Shown: one piece after another, positions 60,575-64,000 of the stretch
Layout: each line of letters starts with the position of its first letter
How positions within the stretch are numbered: the first letter of the stretch is position 1
Source: Theodoxus fluviatilis
Lineage: Eukaryota; Mollusca; Gastropoda; Cycloneritida; Neritidae
Direction of reading: 5' to 3'
NCBI GenBank assembly: GCA_034096865.1
Contig: JAWQFJ010028218.1
Location: 210,001-274,000, forward strand
DNA: 64,000 nt
Notes under the pieces: model-generated
Databases searched by the model: none
Told to the model about the DNA's origin: nothing
The model's input: only the letters and a program-made list of their open reading frames with translations
Program-made: the position numbers and the translations under genes

Positions 60575-60578
<4 letters not shown>
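60087..60578 (+). mobile_element. Retroposon-like insert (copy 5) sharing the family 3' end, different body
   Basis: About 490 bases between two TC tracts. The last 40 bases carry the family 3' end: hairpin AGGCCGGCGGCCT (60541-60553), AATAAA, three to four TTCG units, then (TC)n. The body does not resemble the ORF2 seen elsewhere. It contains an open frame from the left edge to 60438. Candidates are a nonautonomous partner using the same 3' recognition signal, or a 5'-truncated member of a sister family with an unfamiliar 3' region. Confidence 0.7.
60090..60438 (+). CDS. Open frame within the retroposon-like insert, function unknown
   Basis: About 115 codons open from the TC boundary: an acidic, proline-containing start (ETAEKIDCAVTDDQPSPAHA), a helical segment (VRELIRSLRQIQASAQSC), then ITEITSEIGTGM and a proline-rich end. 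The first AUG is at 60112 or is missing because of 5' truncation; an internal alternative start is at 60220. No known domain. It may be the C-terminus of an ORF or a captured host fragment. Confidence 0.3.
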
Positions 60579-60650
<72 letters not shown>

Positions 60651-60670
60651 GTTGTGTGTGTGGGTGTGTG

Positions 60671-60716
<46 letters not shown>
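60579..60716. repeat. (TC)n then (GT)n
   Basis: Thirty-four TC units then GT (60650-60716) with a GGCGT break, on the right of the insert. Confidence 0.96.
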
Positions 60717-60990
60717 TGTACAATTTTGTAAACGTGACCTTTTGCCATCTCATGCAATAGTGGTCCACAGATTATCGTCTTTTTGCTTTTTTTTCTTACT
60801 GCATACTTTTGCGTTTGCTGAAGCTCTTCTCCCCCTGTGGGATGGGGGCATGCATAGACCCGCCGTGCCTCCCTACGCGATTCCTCAGAGGTGAATAACT
60901 GGGGAAATCATGACTTGACTTGCATTTACTCTAACCGCTCTAGTGATTTTCATAATCGATGGTCGTACATGCTCTACAGAGACCGATAGG
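60717..60990. other. Unique spacer, no recognised gene
   Basis: Under 300 bases of unique DNA. Confidence 0.5.
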
Positions 60991-61170
<180 letters not shown>

Positions 61171-61364
61171 TGATGTTCTTCGGACTCGATACAGTAGGCT
61201 ACACAGCAGTCCGGATGGAGCTGGGTACACATGTTCATTACTCAATCATGTGCACAACAACCAAGAGGTTCGTTTACATACAATTCACGAGGTACACGTG
61301 TACAAGCAAGGTGCGTATGCATGACCAGACGAGAAAGATGAGTGCATTCGTGATTCCTACTCAC

Positions 61365-61484
61365 CAGGTAGTCAGTCTGCCTGCGGAGCTCGTTGAGTTT
61401 GACGATTTCCCCCTGGAGCTCGGTGTTGGCCTCCTCCAACTCCTGCAGCTGCCTGGCTCTTTCAGCGTCAGCAGACTGCACCAC
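61365..61484 (-). CDS. Host coiled-coil protein, internal exon (first seen)
   Basis: One hundred and twenty bases, phase 0 at both ends, between acceptor TTGGTGCCTGCAG and a consensus donor GTGAGT (61359-61364) on the minus strand. Encodes 40 residues: VVQSADAERARQLQELEEAN followed by TELQGEIVKLNELRRQTDYL, a charged heptad coiled coil. It shares strand, phase and character with the exons at 51135-51218 and 50811-50900, so one gene is likely, with introns of up to about 10 kb carrying the transposons and microsatellites between. Family not identified. Confidence 0.75.
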
Positions 61485-61561
61485 CTGCAGGCACCAAGAT
61501 TAAACAGTGATGCTCTACGTAGAATGAACGAAATACATGGAGCATGGAGCGTGGGTGATCA

Positions 61562-61574
61562 GGTGCGTGCGTGC

Positions 61575-61611
<37 letters not shown>

Positions 61612-61676
61612 CGCGCGCGCGCGTGTGTGCATATTGCACACTCACACAACTCATACACATGCACACACGCATGCGG

Positions 61677-61735
<59 letters not shown>
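61562..61735. repeat. Compound (GT)n-(GC)n-(GT)n, (CA)-rich, then (GA)n
   Basis: GCGT then GT (61562-61606), an alternating GC core (61610-61623), CA-rich linker, then GA (61681-61733). No element is inserted in this GA tract. It lies in the intron upstream of the coiled-coil exon at 61365-61484. Confidence 0.95.
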
Positions 61736-61736
<1 letters not shown>

Positions 61737-61739
61737 AGG

Positions 61740-62041
<302 letters not shown>

Positions 62042-64000
62042 ACGCGATAGGTTGAATCGGCCTTAGAAAAAAAGCATGAAAAAAGCCAGGTTAAAGGAGA
62101 CAATGTGCAAACCAATATTTTTCGACACGAACTGCATAGCAAAGTATGAGATGCTAAACAAAATCTTACAAGAGCAGTCAATGTTCGTGTGTGAAGGTAG
62201 GTGTGCGCGCGCGGGCGCCAACTTGTGTGTGTGTCTACGTTAAATAAGACTTTTCTCTATAAAGAAAAAGGATGCACACTTTCAGAGATAATTCATTTGC
62301 GAATCGCAGCCTACGCTTTTCCGACATGGCGTCAATTCATCTTCAACCTACCCGTGAAACAAACAATGGGCACATGGCGCACCGCGGCGTGAAAAGGGGA
62401 CTACAGCATGCTTGGACCTGGGCCACATCGATTACTGCCAGACATCCACAATGGCCTTCATGGATGCGTTGGGAAAACACCATGCAACCTTTCTGCCATC
62501 GGCACTATACAAAAAATATAAACTGCAGCAATTTCCCTCCGTTTCTCCGTTTCCGAACGAAATGGGCTCCTTCCATTCACTCTGAGCACGCACAACACTT
62601 TCACCAAGGCAACGCAAGCGCAGGGAGGTGATGCAGCGCTATCACGAAACACGGGTGTGGCGTTAGCCTCATGGCTTCCACCCCCACACTCCATATGTTG
62701 CACCACGCGCATCACGCAATGCCAGGGCTGTCGGTTTCGAGGCCAAACTGTCCAGCAAAAAGCGGAGAGCAATTGACTTCATCACGGAGCTCGCATTCTG
62801 CTGCTGCAGAGGCAAAGTTTGCATTGCGTTCATTTGAGACCAGCAGTGAAACGGTTGCGGCCATATTCATTTTTACCTATCACAAAAATCTGCTTTGTCT
62901 TCCCAGCACAGCGGCCCAACATACTTGTTCCTCTCAAGCCAATCCCACGCCTTCCCCTTTCCCCCTTTTTCAGCCCCTGTGTATGTGTCTGTGCGCCCCC
63001 CCCCCCCCCTCCCTCTCTTTTTCTCCTCTCTCTCTCTCTCTCCTCCTTTCACACACCCCCACCCACCCCCCATTCACCATCTGCAAAGTCAACGCAAAAC
63101 GTGTATAGACCGTTCTACCATTGCTTCAGTCAGTGAGGCCACACCCCATACTGCCCGTGAACCGAAATATTTCATTACTGCAATCGACGACCCCCAACCC
63201 ACTTCACAGCAGGCTGTGCAACCAGAGACACTATAGTATCTCTGGTGCAACAAATGCACTGGGAATCAAAGAGCTTGCAGCGGAAATAAAATCACCCACG
63301 ATACCAACCTGGAAGAATCGCATCATCCTGTAGGGGACACCACAGTTGCCTCGCTATCCAAGAACCACGAATCCAGGTTGAGAGAACTGCAGACCGCAAT
63401 CTTACAGTGCACCCTCCGACAGGGTGCTCCGTACTCGAGATGTGGCTGTCACCACTGCCTTGGCATTGCTAAGCATGCACGAGAGCTCGAACTCACCATG
63501 GGTAGGCAGGAAGGCTACAATTCCGGACACAACCACAAAGACACTTCAGCAAATGAAATAGCTCCTTCCTGTATCCTCTTTTGTAGTGATGTGTGGTATC
63601 TCCAAACGTGTTTTTTTTCTGACGAAGAACACAGAAATACATCGACCCCAGCTTCATGAAGAGTCAGCATTTAATCCTCCAGTGCAGCAGAGACTTCATT
63701 TTTAGACAGTGGTTGTGTGCCTAGGAAGGACGTGGAGACGACACAGTAACACAATCCATGGGCGAGACGTATACTTCAATTAGATTTCCCTTGTAAACAC
63801 TCTCGGTGGAAGCTTTATTTTCCAGAAAGCCTGCAATCTTCACGGCAGAGACACAAATTCCAAGACTCTTGTTAAGGAAGCGAGAGCGATTTGGGTATTT
63901 ACTATCCAGATAGCTTAGAAGCCTTTCCGTTGCTTCCGTGTATGTCACAACACAGGTCATTGTCGCTTATACACAGCCTTTAAGAAGGCCTCAGATTCCC
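62042..64000. other. No recognised gene
   Basis: Presumably intron or flank of the minus-strand coiled-coil gene. Contains a C/T-rich tract at 62990-63070. A 79-codon minus frame at 63721-63960 and plus frames at 62671-63108 have no recognised domain and no coiled-coil character. Confidence 0.4.

Overview
This window looks like animal nuclear DNA: AT/GC-balanced, intron-rich, and dense in long di-, tri- and tetranucleotide repeats. I see no bacterial-style operons. The microsatellite load, an AGGTCA-rich terminal-inverted-repeat (TIR) element and non-LTR retrotransposons carrying a 2A-like peptide together suggest a lophotrochozoan, probably a marine mollusc. That is inference; no species is claimed.

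Host coding content is very sparse. The only convincing host gene is on the minus strand: three phase-0 coiled-coil exons (61365-61484, 51135-51218, 50811-50900). The last two join in perfect heptad register. Weaker exon candidates lie at 31.2-31.5 kb (minus), 7.78-8.26 kb (plus) and 18.7-19.0 kb (plus). Most of the remainder is intronic or intergenic sequence in which I recognise nothing.

The mobile elements are the main content. (1) One family of AP-endonuclease non-LTR retrotransposons is present as copies at 1383-2360 (-), 23979-26315 (+), about 43640-44846 (+) and a composite at 45131-50543. A body of unrelated sequence at 60087-60578 (+) carries the same 3' end, and a 99-bp insert at 2501-2599 (-) carries only the same tail. 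Every one of these sits in a (TC)n microsatellite with TC on its own sense strand; five of the six have TC on both sides. Four of them end in a GGCC-GGY-GGCC hairpin 26-33 nt before the TC tract. (2) The composite 45131-50543 looks like one nearly full-length element broken by a 5' inversion (twin priming). Its 3' half (RT domain to tail) is on the minus strand. Its 5' half is on the plus strand, joined 5' end to 5' end near 46955. The 5' half has about 200-bp tandem 5'-UTR monomers, an ORF1 with a 2A-like peptide and L1-ORF1p-like domains, and an ORF2 that follows in the same frame after a single UAG with no AUG of its own. (3) An apparently intact hAT transposon lies at 35807-38375, with terminal inverted repeats, a 7-of-8 target duplication and a 672-codon transposase. 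(4) A TIR element at 22659-23515 carries about 19 nuclear-receptor half-sites. (5) A foldback element flanked by TA lies at 53977-54469. (6) A 3' fragment of an L2/CR1-like element with a (GATT)n tail lies at 32513-33120.

The best candidate for an undescribed system is the family in (1)-(2): a 2A-bearing, same-frame ORF1/ORF2 retrotransposon that appears to insert into (TC)n microsatellites in one orientation, with a conserved 3' hairpin that sequence with an unrelated body shares.
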